DNA of 64,000 bases, taken from contig JBAMDO010000091.1 in assembly GCA_037074765.1 (NCBI GenBank), positions 144,912-208,911 on the forward strand, read 5' to 3'. The DNA is from Mansonella perstans (taxonomy: Eukaryota > Nematoda > Chromadorea > Rhabditida > Onchocercidae). The translations under genes were made by a program, and so were the position numbers. Below are positions 1-11,314 of the stretch, one piece after another (the stretch's first letter is position 1; every line of letters begins with the position of its first letter). The notes under the pieces are model-generated. The model saw only the letters and a list, made by a program, of their open reading frames with translations. It was not told where the DNA came from and made no database searches.

Positions 1-2973
1 AAAAAAAAATTGGTTGTAAAATATTATGAATTTAAGATTTGAGATAAATTTGAAATAAAGGTAGTGATCAATCCCAATCTATTTTGCAAAAGCATTAAGA
101 CAGAGTAACTGCCAAAGAATAAGACAGTGTCTAAATACGGATACATTGTTGGATTGTATCCATTCCTGAAATTTTTCTGGAACAAGAAATGCTTACTGCC
201 AACTCTTTTTTCTCTTTTTTTTATTATTACGATTCAAAGAAGGTTGAGGAAAAGATTAGAATGCTAGAAAGATAAGAAGTCTGCTAAAATGATCTTAATT
301 AGAAAAAGAAACAACAATGTCTTGTACTTCTCTTCCGTACCGCTGAACTTAAAAACTTCAAATCTCTTGAATATCTATAAGTGTTGAAGTAATTTGAGAT
401 AAAATCACCGAATTAATTTTTCAGTCCAGTCCAATGAAAAAAGCATATTTTTAATTAATTTTAAATAACACTAAGCATCAGTAAAATTTGTTAATTTTTC
501 TCGTTTCATGGTCGTCATTAAACAAATAATGTAGTGATAGAATTGTTAATTGCAGTAACTTGGAAAATGCGACACATTCTTAATGCATTGGTGCGAATGG
601 AAAAAAGAAATGATGTCTTGAAGAGGAGCAGATTTTAACTCATTTACTCCTTCAGCCTAGGCAAATTAAAACTCATAGATTGAAAAAACGTTTCCAAATG
701 AAAGTCATCCGAGAATTTTTAGCGCTTGTTTGTGATGTTATCTAAAATTAAATGTGCAGTTTCGGAAAAGGGATGAAAGGCAATGAAATAAAAATTATTA
801 AAAGGTGAGAATAGCCAGTGATTTTTTAAGTCAACAAACACCATGATGCTAGGTTAACTTCCAGAGATTCTTAAAATGGATAAGACAAAGAAAGAAATAT
901 TCCCAACGTGATGCCTTTGACTGACAGATTTAATTGCTAAATATGAAATGTTTTGAGAGTTAAAGTGAAGAGGATTCGAAGAGAATACAAAAACCACCAG
1001 TGCGTCTTGAAATAAAGGATCAAGCAAGGACGATCTTTGGAACGCGATTTCTTGATAATGTATATAATGCATTAACACCTAAGTATGTCCATTTTATATT
1101 GTTCTGCATTCTCATACTTATTAAAAAAACCTTTCAATTGATGAAAGTAAGGGCAGGTCAGCATCGTTTTCCTTAATATATCATTCTTTGGCTGAATCGA
1201 AGGAAATCAGTTATTCATCAATCCGGCAATTAATTATCAAATATGATTGTGAATTTCTGGAAAAAATGACATGCATATACAACTGATGCTATCAAAAATA
1301 TTAATAGTGCAAAAAAAAAAAAAAAAAAAATTTCTTTTCTTTTTATTTCTTTCTGAAAAAGTTTCTTTTTGAAAAGTTTCCTTTTATGAATTTTTGGAGA
1401 AAAGTGGCATGGTTTCTTTTTCTGAAAATCAGATCACTTTAATTCCAGGTGAATGACTGCAAGTACTTTATTACATCATGATTGCCTTATTCAGGTTCAA
1501 AAATGCTAAATAAATTTTCTCTCATCTTTACTTTAAATCTTAAGTCTGCAATATTCATCATGTGCAGTCATCATGCCTTCTTAAACGCAAGATCTTTTTT
1601 TCGTCATTCTTCTAGACATAGATGGACGATAGCCCATCTCCTTCACAATATCTAAATAAAATAAGGTCACGACAACTTGATACATTTCCGTTTGGTCTGA
1701 ACAGCATTCGTAGTATATCATTATGTTAGTTTTCGTTCGTCAGAAAAGCAAATTTTTGAGAGGGAATTGAAAAAAGCACTTTTTGAGAGGTAATTGATTT
1801 AGCTTTCATCAATTTCATACGACATTCTCTTGCAGCAATGAAATTTACAAATTTATAACAAGCTTTCCTTTCTTATAAATTATTTATTTCAGTATTTGTT
1901 TATTTTCATTCACAAGCAATAGCTATTGCTCTCGTTTATGGAGCCAAAGTAAGTAAAGCGTTGATGTGATAAAGGCGCATTGAAAAAACACATATCATTT
2001 GGTTAGTAGATTAAATTTACTTTTATACCATACCAGTTATCTATTTGCAATCATTTATGTCTATCTTCAGATTTTATCGGAAAGAGAAAGCAATTTTAGA
2101 CTTTTGCAATATTTCTCATACAAATTGAAATTTTAAATAGTGCTTGTGATCTAATAGCAAACATTTCAAAGATATCCTTCATCTTTTTTCAATATTTGTT
2201 ATAGCTTTGGTTCTTATTTTTGCATTAAAAATTCCATTCAAAATAAGAAAGCAAAAAGAAAGTTAAAAAAGACATAGATTTTTATTTGTTTATTGATATT
2301 TGAAAATTTATGGGGTCAACAAATTGAAAACATGTAAAATTAGCTACATTAGCTAGGAAATGGAATACTTCATGATCATTAATCAATGAAATATGTATTT
2401 ATTTAACCTCATCTGCTTAATAATGAAAGTTTTTTATCAGATGTGCTTGAAATGTACTTATGAGCGAACTTCATTCAATTAAAAGACCGCTCTTCGTGCC
2501 GTTCATCTATGGTAATAATTGTTCAGCTTAAAAAGCCAAGTGCAATGAGACAAAATGAAGTACTTTTATATCCTTGGTAGGGAAATGTGCTACTATGAGA
2601 TAGACAAAGTATGAAATCGATTTCATATTGTGTGACACAAATTTTTTCTTCATGCAATATCATATCATTGCTCTAAATTTCTGCTAATTCTTTTTAATCT
2701 GTGCCCATTAAAGCTTTCCAATCATTCTCATCTGTACATATGAAAACATTGATGATCCAAAGATCCTTCCTTATTAAGGATAGTGACGTCGGCAGACAGA
2801 AAAATAGGCTTTTGCGGTTTGCAAATCTATATATGCTCGCTCCTCCATTCTATTCACCGACTACTCATTTATCCCCAAGGATCGATACGCGAAAGGCGAG
2901 AAAAATTGTATTAAAGCTGCAGCCATAACTAAATCAAGCTTGCTAACAATTCCAGCCTTACTTACGGGACTTT
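1..2973. other. Gene-free upstream region
   Basis: AT-rich sequence in which I see no supportable exon. It contains a run of 20 A at 1311-1330 and a short near-repeat (TTTTTGAGAGG then AATTGA) around 1754-1790. The last part, about 2820-2930, is less AT-biased and has TATATATGCTCGC near 2830; it could be promoter sequence for the gene starting at 2974, but nothing proves this. The short open frame at 2701-2928 has no ATG at its start and no recognisable similarity. Confidence 0.5.
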
Positions 2974-5900
2974 ATGCTTACCAAGCAGTCATTTCGAAGA
3001 GCGGACGATATGTGGTGGACGATTCTACCCGCTCTGCTCCTTTACGCACAAGCATCATTCTATGCTGTCGGTAAATTTTCTTCATTTCGTTTATCCTATT
3101 TGCTAACACAGGCTTTCATGATGAAATATCATGCTTAATGACCAGTATGTACTAATTCTTTTATTTGTGTCAAATGTCAACTTGGTTTATGACAGTATTT
3201 CTCACTGCTATTATTGTTATTCTTCAATTTTTTCGATATCCTCGTCAAATTTTTTTTTTTCTTTGAAATCATAATTTTAAAGAGATATTTTTCGTTTTTT
3301 TTAAGACAGTTGAGAGAATAAAACGGAATTCAAAAATCTGAGAAAGAATTTGTAGAATCGGAAGAACATACTTGTAGCATCATCAGTATTGAAATTCTGA
3401 TCACATTGTTTGATTCTTAATCTTGAAAAAAATTAATTGGAAAGCTTTCCGAAACGCCGAAATTTTGAAAGTGCATGAAAGGTTGGAGAGAGATGAAGAA
3501 ATAAGGGGAATAGTCCATTCTTCCCATTTAAGTTTGAAAGAAAGGAAACTTGAAATTTGTGGAATTCCCTGTCAGATTTTCTGTCTAAATATCTTTATTT
3601 CACTTGACAATTATTTTATTTACATTACCTCGAAAGCTTCTTTCTTATAAATGCTCTTTCTAAAGAAAATGCTTTATTAAATGAAACTTTTAGAATTTAT
3701 TTAAATAAAATGGCTATCCTTTATAATATAGCATTAGTCATCTTGACTTGGTAATTACCTCTCACAAACATTTAACAGCGTCAAAGGACTCAGAAACATC
3801 TCAACTAGGCTGAAGCTCAGTCTATAATTTGGTAACTCTAGACCAGAGCATTGTTTTTTGCATTGCAATCACTACTCAATCATCTTTGCGTCTTTTTTCA
3901 GCCAAAAGGCCAGTTGAAATTAATAATTGGTGATAAAATTGATGATACCAATATGTATGTACACTGATAAAGTTTTGTTAGCAGCTGTTGATAACTGACT
4001 AGGACAAACTGAATTTAAATTGCTGGCCAAGTTTCATATGTGGTTCTGCAATCAGAAGCAAATAAATTTATCAAAGTTTAAATATTTGCAGTGCTGTTCA
4101 GCCCTGACAGAATATGACTGATAACTTCGATATAAGACATTTTAAGGTTCTCTCAAAGTATTAAATAAGTACTTGTTTTACATGCATTATGTCCCCTAAA
4201 ATTAAAATTAGATTTTTGCTCGAAGAAAACAAGCAATTATATATTTCATGACTGTCACTTGCATATACCTATAATTTGCTCTGCCACATTTTCATAAGTA
4301 ATGTCATTTTATCTAAATTATTGTTTCACATTAATTCATAATTTTACATCAGTCTTTAGTTTTATTTGAAACGAGTCTAAATTACACTAGTTCAGTTCTT
4401 ATAGTAGAGCATAGATTGTTTATAAAAGAAAAATATCACAGAAAATTTCGGATTTCGTTTTGTTAGTTTCGGAAAAACAATGAAGTGAGCAATCGTCACA
4501 GATTGCAAGTAAATCAAAATTTTCTTCGAAATCTGTTTGTGAATGAAATAATTTTTGTATGAGTTTGATTAGAAAGGAATGGATAAGCTCGTCGATTGAT
4601 TTAAGTCAAAATTTGCAATAGGAAAAAAATGTCATTTGCAGAATTATGGTAGTAAGTGGACATTTAAGACAATGAATAGATTTGATTAGTAGTTTGGACA
4701 GTTAGATGGAGGGACAGAGATACATTTGTTAAAGATCAAAGCATTACGGGGGAATATTTAGCGACATATGTTTCATCAGCTTAAAATAATATTTCACTCT
4801 CTAATTTGTAACCTCACTTTGACGACTGTAAACCGACCTCAGCAAGCTGATTTAGTATAGAGTAAAGTGCAATGGTGAGATGGTTCAGTTTAGGTTACAA
4901 AATTAATTAGATTTAAGTAATTAACAGATATTCAAGAATCTTCTCTAACTGACTGTTTGTATTCCAAATTCTATTTTCAAAAATATTAGGTTTAAGTTCC
5001 GCGGCATGAAAAATGATGTGAATAAACTTAACATACTTTGTAATTCCTTAAAATACATGGAATGGCTTGCGATTCTTCTTGTAACAAATTTTGATTCTTT
5101 CGTCATGGCAGGACTGATTATTTACATAAATGGTGAATCAAGGAGTATAAAATACGAAAAAAAAGTAGAACAAGCAGCCTTTCTTTTTCAAATGATTTCG
5201 CTTGTTTTATAATTTCTGATTTATGTATATTTGCGTTCCGCATGTTACTGTCAATTTGACTTTATCAGTGCAATTATATTTTAATAGGAATTATTTAAAT
5301 GGGTCGGTATTTCCAAAATCTCATTTCTTGATATCAGTAGACGGTGCAGCATAAACTAATTTTTTTAATTCTAAATTTTGCATACATGGGAGTCGTGTGT
5401 CATATTTACGTAACTAATGTCTGGAAAAACGAAACGGATTTCTTTCCGACACTTTAATTGAATGATTTATATAAATTTCGGATGTATTGAATGGAATTTT
5501 GTAGCATGTAGTGAGTGGTTTAAATTTTTCTCACGCTTCAAATCACCATGTCAACAGTAATACACAAAGCCCCATCTATGTTGCAAGCCTTCCTTCTTTA
5601 TTACCTCATTGTCTAAGTCCGACATTTCGGGTAGTAGATCAAGCAAGAAAGAAATAAGCTCATGCTCCCAGCCTACCAATATGTAATTCTTTCTTTATGC
5701 CCTTGTAGTTCAAGTATTTACCAACTCTCTAAGACCACATCTAAATCTTTTGTTCTGTATACTTATCAATGTTACTAAAAAAAGGAATGGATAGGGTACG
5801 TCCCGTTTTTCAATTTCATTCACTTTCAATTCCAACTCACCGGCAATCAGATGCTTCAGTCACCCCTCGAACGATTCAATCAAACAAGCTTGACTATTGG

Positions 5901-8554
5901 ACGATCCTATTTGCATAATGATAATTGTTTGTTTGGGTTTTCTCAAATAAAGTTCTTCCAACTTTGTTATTCTACAACTCTCGCCTTTTACTACCATCAA
6001 CTCTTCCTCTTACAATCCGAATCCTTCATCAATCTAATTCGATTACCAAATCTAACTTCTTACGACAAACAATAACAAAAATCAACTGCCTAGTAACCGT
6101 AACAGGAAAAAGTTAAATGCTGCAGCAAAGTACTTTGGGAGGTGGTTGTGAGGATGAGAATTTTCCAACTAACAATTCATGCAAAATGTTTATTTTCCCG
6201 CTAATTTTTTCATAAAATTTGCAAGTACTGACTGTGAGCTTACATCATTTTTCTTGAAAGCTCCTAGCTAATAATGGAATTCCAAGTTTGAAAAAAATAA
6301 TACATAAAAAAAGAATAAAATAATTATTGGTTATCCAAATCATAACTTTATTTCCAATTTCTACATTTCAGAGCGTGGACCGCAGTTAATTCGGTATGAC
6401 GATGATCAGCAGATGGCAACACTGATGAATTTATTGACGCGAGCTAACAAAGATACACGACAGTCCCGTTAGTTCTTCCGATTTTTTGTTCATTTCATTG
6501 TATTTCAGTTAAAAAATTGTTTAATCGAGCCGCTCTCTTCTTTATTTGCAAAATAAATAAACATCCGTGAGGAACAAATCATCTTTAAGCTAACAACAAA
6601 ATCGTTCGCAATATCAGCAATGCGATGTGAAGTAAACCAACCAGTAAATACAAAAAAATATCGGTCGATTTTTTCTATAAAAAAAATATTGTAATAAAAA
6701 AGATTTTTCAATGTTACGCTGTACCAATGGTGTTATTTTTTAAGGAAAAGTCTTTGACGGTGTTTTAAATTTAATTATTTTTTGGGATCTTAGTTCTATT
6801 ATTTTGGAATTTATTCGAAATGGAGCATTGAGATGTGCGCGAACCTTCAGACTTTGATGATGAATACAGCGAGCCAGAGAGCAGCGATGTGTACGATATA
6901 AATATTGAAAATACGGGAGATGTCGCCGTTCAAGGAACGACAGCAAAATTGGTAACAGCTCGCAAAAAAGGGCAAAGCGAATATGTGGGATTCATCGAGC
7001 CAAAAATTTCAAATCAGATGAATAGGGAAATATTAACGAAGCGGCTAGAAGATCATCAAATGGCCCAACAAACTAACTTAAAACCAGTGCTTCATCTTGG
7101 TAATTTCCTGACTTTAGGTATGTCGTATTATCAATCAGTTTGTTGAAACATTCATTCCAAATTCAGCAGCAGCTTATTAAGCGAACAAAGAAATTGAATA
7201 TTATCCTGACCAGTCCTCTTCAAATAGGACGCAGTGAATATGTTGGAATACATTTTTACTGATCCGTGTTGATATCCGTTATCCAGCAATTTCTAAAAAT
7301 AGTTTTTAAAACTATTAACATCGCCACATTTCTTTGTTTTTTTTTCTTTTGAACATTTAAAATAAAATCTTACAAATTTATTCGAAATAGGTCTCTATCA
7401 AAGTTTGTGGTATAGATGTCATTCTTAGTTATGATTCTTTTGCCATTGTTAAAACAATAGTTAGATTGTTTTTTTTTTTTTTTTTTTTTTCAGCAGTAGC
7501 AACAGTTTGTATGTTGGCAGTAGTAGTTGGTATTGCAACTGGCAGTTATTATTTTTTTAAGTAAGTTCAGAAATTTTGTTTCATCATTGAATTAGCGAGC
7601 GAGTTGTCCCATCGAATGAATTGTACTGGACAAATGGACAAACAGCGTTTTTCAACGCTTTTGCATTTTATGCAATTTCGAAATTTTCTTTGTTTGTACT
7701 GTATTTCATAAAACATCAGGGATCAATCTCAAAAATCTTCAATTGATAGCTGTGACTTTACGTACGCACCTACCGGTCCTGGAAAAAGCAAGAAAAAGAA
7801 AGGTGGTGATGAAGGATTGGCATATAAGGTATGTCGAAAATTATTTAATTACTAGATATGGATCGGTTGAAATGCTTAGTAAAATACAGTATTATTCAAC
7901 AGCATTGACATAAGGCTTGATACTAATTTCAATGCTGTGATCATGGCAAAGTGGAAAAGAGACCTTGACATTCTTTAACATGTACTGTATTATTGGGTAA
8001 CGTTGTATGATACTGGCCGCTGCACTCAGAATTCTTTTTCATTAAACTTTTAGTTTATTTTTCTCTTTGGGAAGAATGAAACTGATTGTTGAATACACCA
8101 TCAGTGCAGAAAAGTAGGAAGAATTAATTGGTGAAAAGTTGGAGCACTAATTACTTTTAATATTAAAATAATTAAGGGTAAAGCTCTTAAATATGCTGAG
8201 GTAATAAACGTGCAAAGATGCTGAGTCACGCCATCAACTAATCTTTTAAAGCTGAGGAGAGGATTCTATCTTCAGATATTAACTGTATTTGTCGATGTTT
8301 TTTGTTTTAGAATTTGTACTTTTTTAACTCTGTTTGTCTCAGTTACTGACATTTTTTAGGCACAATTACACCATTATCAGCAAGCAAAACAGAAGATAAT
8401 ATCTGGTGAAGATGGAGCAGTAACTCTTCCGAGTGGCTATGAAAGCGGGGAAACGTCTGATGAGGAGAACAATTTTTCGGTGTATGAATGCCCTGGTTTA
8501 GCACCAACTGGTGATATCGAAGTACAAAATCCAAATTTCATTTCAAGAACCTGA
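2974..8554 (+). CDS. cab-1: CAB-1 / NPDC1 homologue, single-pass membrane protein
   Basis: Six exons fit in phase: 2974-3070, 6372-6467, 6833-7117, 7494-7560, 7720-7828 and 8360-8554. The C-terminal exons identify it. They read YAPTGPGK, then AQLHHYQQAKQKI, an acidic SDEEN stretch, and VYECPGLAPTGDIEVQNP, the hallmark of NPDC1 and C. elegans CAB-1. Exon 4 encodes a membrane segment (AVATVCMLAVVVGIATG). Exon 1 encodes a signal-like hydrophobic stretch after MWW, so the predicted form is an extracellular N-terminus, one membrane span and a basic then acidic cytoplasmic tail. Known role: CAB-1 binds AEX-3 and acts in synaptic and excretory signalling; NPDC1 is neural. The start could be the ATG at 2974 or, better placed before the hydrophobic stretch, at 3010. 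Exons 5-6 are certain. Exons 1-2 are joined by phase and the signal sequence only, and the exon 3 acceptor (CATTGAG) is weak. Confidence 0.85.
3071..6371 (+). other. First intron of the cab-1 homologue
   Basis: A 3.3 kb intron inferred between the signal-peptide exon and the next coding exon. It is AT-rich and holds no exon or RNA gene I can support. Short open frames at 3423-3650, 5006-5212 and 5851-6116 have no family resemblance. A pyrimidine-rich, less AT-biased patch lies at about 5530-6070. First introns of nematode neuronal genes often carry enhancers, but no specific site is visible. Confidence 0.4.
7469..7490 (+). repeat. Poly-T tract at a splice acceptor
   Basis: A run of 22 T directly before CAG at 7491-7493, forming an extreme polypyrimidine tract for exon 4 of the cab-1 homologue. 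The tract length is probably variable between isolates. Confidence 0.7.
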
Positions 8555-9709
8555 ACAGCAGTTAACAGATCAGTTGAATTTTAGTAAGAAGACCAGGAAA
8601 AAAATTAAAGGCTAATGTTGTAATTTGAAAGTTCCACTGCTTGTAAGAAATCTTTACTTTAAGGCTTTCTGACACCTTTCAACATTGCATGTAAATATCA
8701 AGAGATTTGAAATGTTGTGAAATTTATTTCAGATAAATCGGGCAATATTTTAAGCATTTGAAGGTAGTCTCTCATTGGTTTTTTCCTACCGACTTTCATT
8801 CTTTTAATTGTTGTACTACAAAAAGGACTCATGCATACTGTCAATGTATTTCATTTCATATTTATCGAGATCATTAATTCATCCATTTCCTTTTCGTCAG
8901 TTTATAGATAATTCTCCTCAGTTGTTAACTATCTTTTTTTGCTGCACCTATTTAAAACATTCAGCCTAAAAGGAATTAAGGTCATTTTTTGTGCTAACGT
9001 TCAATTCGTCAGAATCATCAAGAAAAAGAGAAGTACCAAATAGAGGAGATTTCTGAGATTATATCGTCTGACTGCATGTGATGGATATTGAATTTGTAGG
9101 ATGGCAACAGAGAATTAACTGCCTGTGCCTCTGTTACTTGCATTGTACCAAATAGAGGAGATTTCTGAGATTATATCGTCTGACTGCATGTGATGGATAT
9201 TGAATTTGTAGGATGGCAACAGAGAATTAACTACCTGTGCCTCTGTTACTTGCATTGTAAACTTTATTATGGAAATAAAACAATGTCAAATGAAGCAAAT
9301 TCGACCGTCTGCAAAATATCTTAACACATACTTTTTGAAATGTAGTTTTTTGCTACAAACTAGAACAATCAAAAAATAAGAAGGTATGAAGAAGAGTAGT
9401 ATATGCAGCTGGCTTTAAACCTTTAGCCAGAAGAGGGAAATATTTCATGATTTGAGAGAGAAGCGATCTGACCAGTAAGGAACCACCGTGTGGATAACTT
9501 TCAACGGTCGCTACTTGATATACTGTAAAATAGGCAAGATAGGAAGGGACAGGGAGAGAGACGATATCGCTTGGTTAATGAGGGAATGGCATTGCCAAAA
9601 GTTAGGTCTTCGTCATTTGGTTGAGATGGAAAACAACCGTAATCGATTCCAAGCATTAGAGCCACCGAGAGTAACTGAAGTGCCAAGAGGAGATTTACTA
9701 CAGTAATAG
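8555..9709 (+). other. 3' flank of cab-1 and intergenic spacer
   Basis: Non-coding sequence between the cab-1 stop and the next gene. It includes a 112-bp tandem duplication (listed separately) and AATAAA in GGAAATAAAACAATG near 9271, a possible poly(A) signal for a 0.7 kb 3' untranslated region. The interval from about 9470 to 9700 is richer in G and C and has short open frames on both strands, but none looks like a conserved protein. It may be the promoter and 5' leader of the gene starting at 9710. Confidence 0.5.
9034..9257. repeat. 112-bp tandem duplication
   Basis: Two adjacent copies of a 112-nt unit, 9034-9145 and 9146-9257, both starting TACCAAATAGAGGAG. I find one difference between them (CTGCCTG versus CTACCTG). 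The near-identity implies a recent duplication, or an assembly duplication. It lies just upstream of a possible poly(A) signal of the cab-1 homologue and does not encode protein. Confidence 0.93.
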
Positions 9710-10738
9710 ATGGATGTAGTCCTGGCTTTGGCACTTTGTAGCAGATGGAGGGAAGAAGGATTGTCAGTAAGCCAGCCGCCGTAAGTCATTGGTTATAATC
9801 ACGGACAGATCCTGGCTCTTACCTTATAACTTGTAGAGATTTACTTTCAGAACACCTTCAGTGCTTCACTTTCGTTCAAGACAAGATACAGTGAGTGCCG
9901 GTGAAAATCTCCGCAGGGTAAGAATGGAATGTCTCAGTGAAGTTCGTAATATCGAGAAATGCATTAACGATATAATCGGTTTTGTCGATACCTGGGAAAA
10001 TCTCAATAAACAGTTAGAAGCTACAAAAAAGGCAACTTTTAATATGAAGTATGAGTGACGGCTATTAAATATCTTAGGTATACGTGCCGATACTATTGTC
10101 TTGCGATGTAGGGATGTCTTCTGGAGTTTAATACCATTTGGCGGAAATTAACCGAAAATCCATTGCTTTCTAGTGATTCCAAAGCTAAATTAGGTACTCA
10201 TTGCTGGAATTTACTTCGGAATTTACCTTTGGAATTTACCTCGTACCGTGGTTATGCCTTACCATTGTTTAAAACAATGGAGTTTGGGAACTATCAATGT
10301 TGACCTGATGCTGAATTTCTCAGAGATTCAGTTGTTTTTCATATCTTCTTGCAGATGTCGCGATATACATCGCTAATGCTGCATTCCTCAAGTTCGCAAT
10401 CACGATTAATCATACAAATCGAGCTTGAAATCGATATTGTTGCTGGCAAACTGTCCGAACAATGGAAACGAATAGAGGAAAATGCCAATATACTAAATAA
10501 CTTTGTCTCAGCTGATTGTCAGTCCCAGGGGACTACATCATTGTTTTGTCTACGAGATCTTCAGCATCTTCTGTCATATCTTATGTTAGAGGTAATGAAA
10601 TGGTTTGAAATGCACGATGAAGTGAATCATCCTGCAGTTGAGCCCATAAAACCAAATTTTAAATTGGAAAAAGCAATTGAGCGATGCAGGCAAAGTTTAC
10701 AAGCTATTGCGAATAATGTATCCAAAAAATCTTCTTAA
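9710..10738 (+). CDS. Coiled-coil protein, possibly CINP-like
   Basis: Three exons, 9710-9780, 9851-10048 and 10324-10738, close in phase to give 227 residues. The ATG is preceded in frame by TAA TAG, which fixes the start. Donors are GTAAGT and GTATGA; acceptors are TTTCAG and TTTCTCAG. The protein is alpha-helical and charged: a serine-rich N-terminal tail, a helix with DTWENLNKQL around residues 74-83, a second coiled-coil region (LEIDIVAGKLSEQWKRIEEN), a helix with LLSYLMLEVMKWFEMHDEV, and a basic end, VSKKSS. There is no signal or membrane segment. Length, helical layout and the WE-x-LN motif recall CINP, the CDK2-interacting replication protein of about 210 residues. That is a weak resemblance from memory, and kinetochore or tethering coiled-coil proteins remain possible. 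It converges on the exportin-5 gene. Confidence 0.7.
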
Positions 10739-11314
10739 TTTCTTCCCTTTATATTCGCTTTTAATGGCATAAATACTAAGTAGAAAAAACCATTGTGCGC
10801 TGTTCACAAGCATTGTAAATGATACTTCCAAAAAATCTTCATTTTCTTCCACCGAACAAGAAAGGCCACTTCATATTTTAGAATCGACTCATCAGTGTCA
10901 CAAGATATGAATTACTTCCTCACAAACAATTCTGCAATTATTGTAAACAAGAGCTGTGATACGTGAAAAAGATAGGAAGAATCTGACTAATCACTGTGAA
11001 CACGATTCCCATCTTCTAAAGTAAATCTCATTTTCTCAAGGAATTATTTTCTTCATTCGCAGGAAGAAAATAATTCATTGCAGAAAATTCTTAATGTATC
11101 ATTCGAAATAATTCGTTCATTTGCAGCTTAAAAATGTTTAGCTTCATCCTGCAGTAATACAAATCCTAATCTGAAATGAATCCAGAGCAAAGTATCTTGT
11201 TGGCAGTTCCATAATTTATTTCATTTCATAGGTAGGGCTATAACTTTTGTAACTTTATACTGCTATTTAATAGCAGTTTAATCTAAAAGTACAATTTGAA
11301 TAAAACTGGAAGAA
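10739..11314. other. Convergent intergenic spacer
   Basis: Non-coding AT-rich sequence between the 3' ends of the coiled-coil gene (+) and the exportin-5 gene (-). On the minus strand AATAAA occurs at 11215-11220, about 95 nt past the exportin-5 stop, a plausible poly(A) signal. A short near-duplication (TCCAAAAAATCTTC) occurs at about 10721 and 10827. No other feature seen. Confidence 0.5.

Noticed and set aside
10084..10200. Open stretch between exons 2 and 3 of the coiled-coil gene (CLLEFNTIWRKL)
   Set aside because: No phase-compatible donor links it to the third exon, whereas exon 2 joins exon 3 directly through a strong TTTCTCAG acceptor at 10323.
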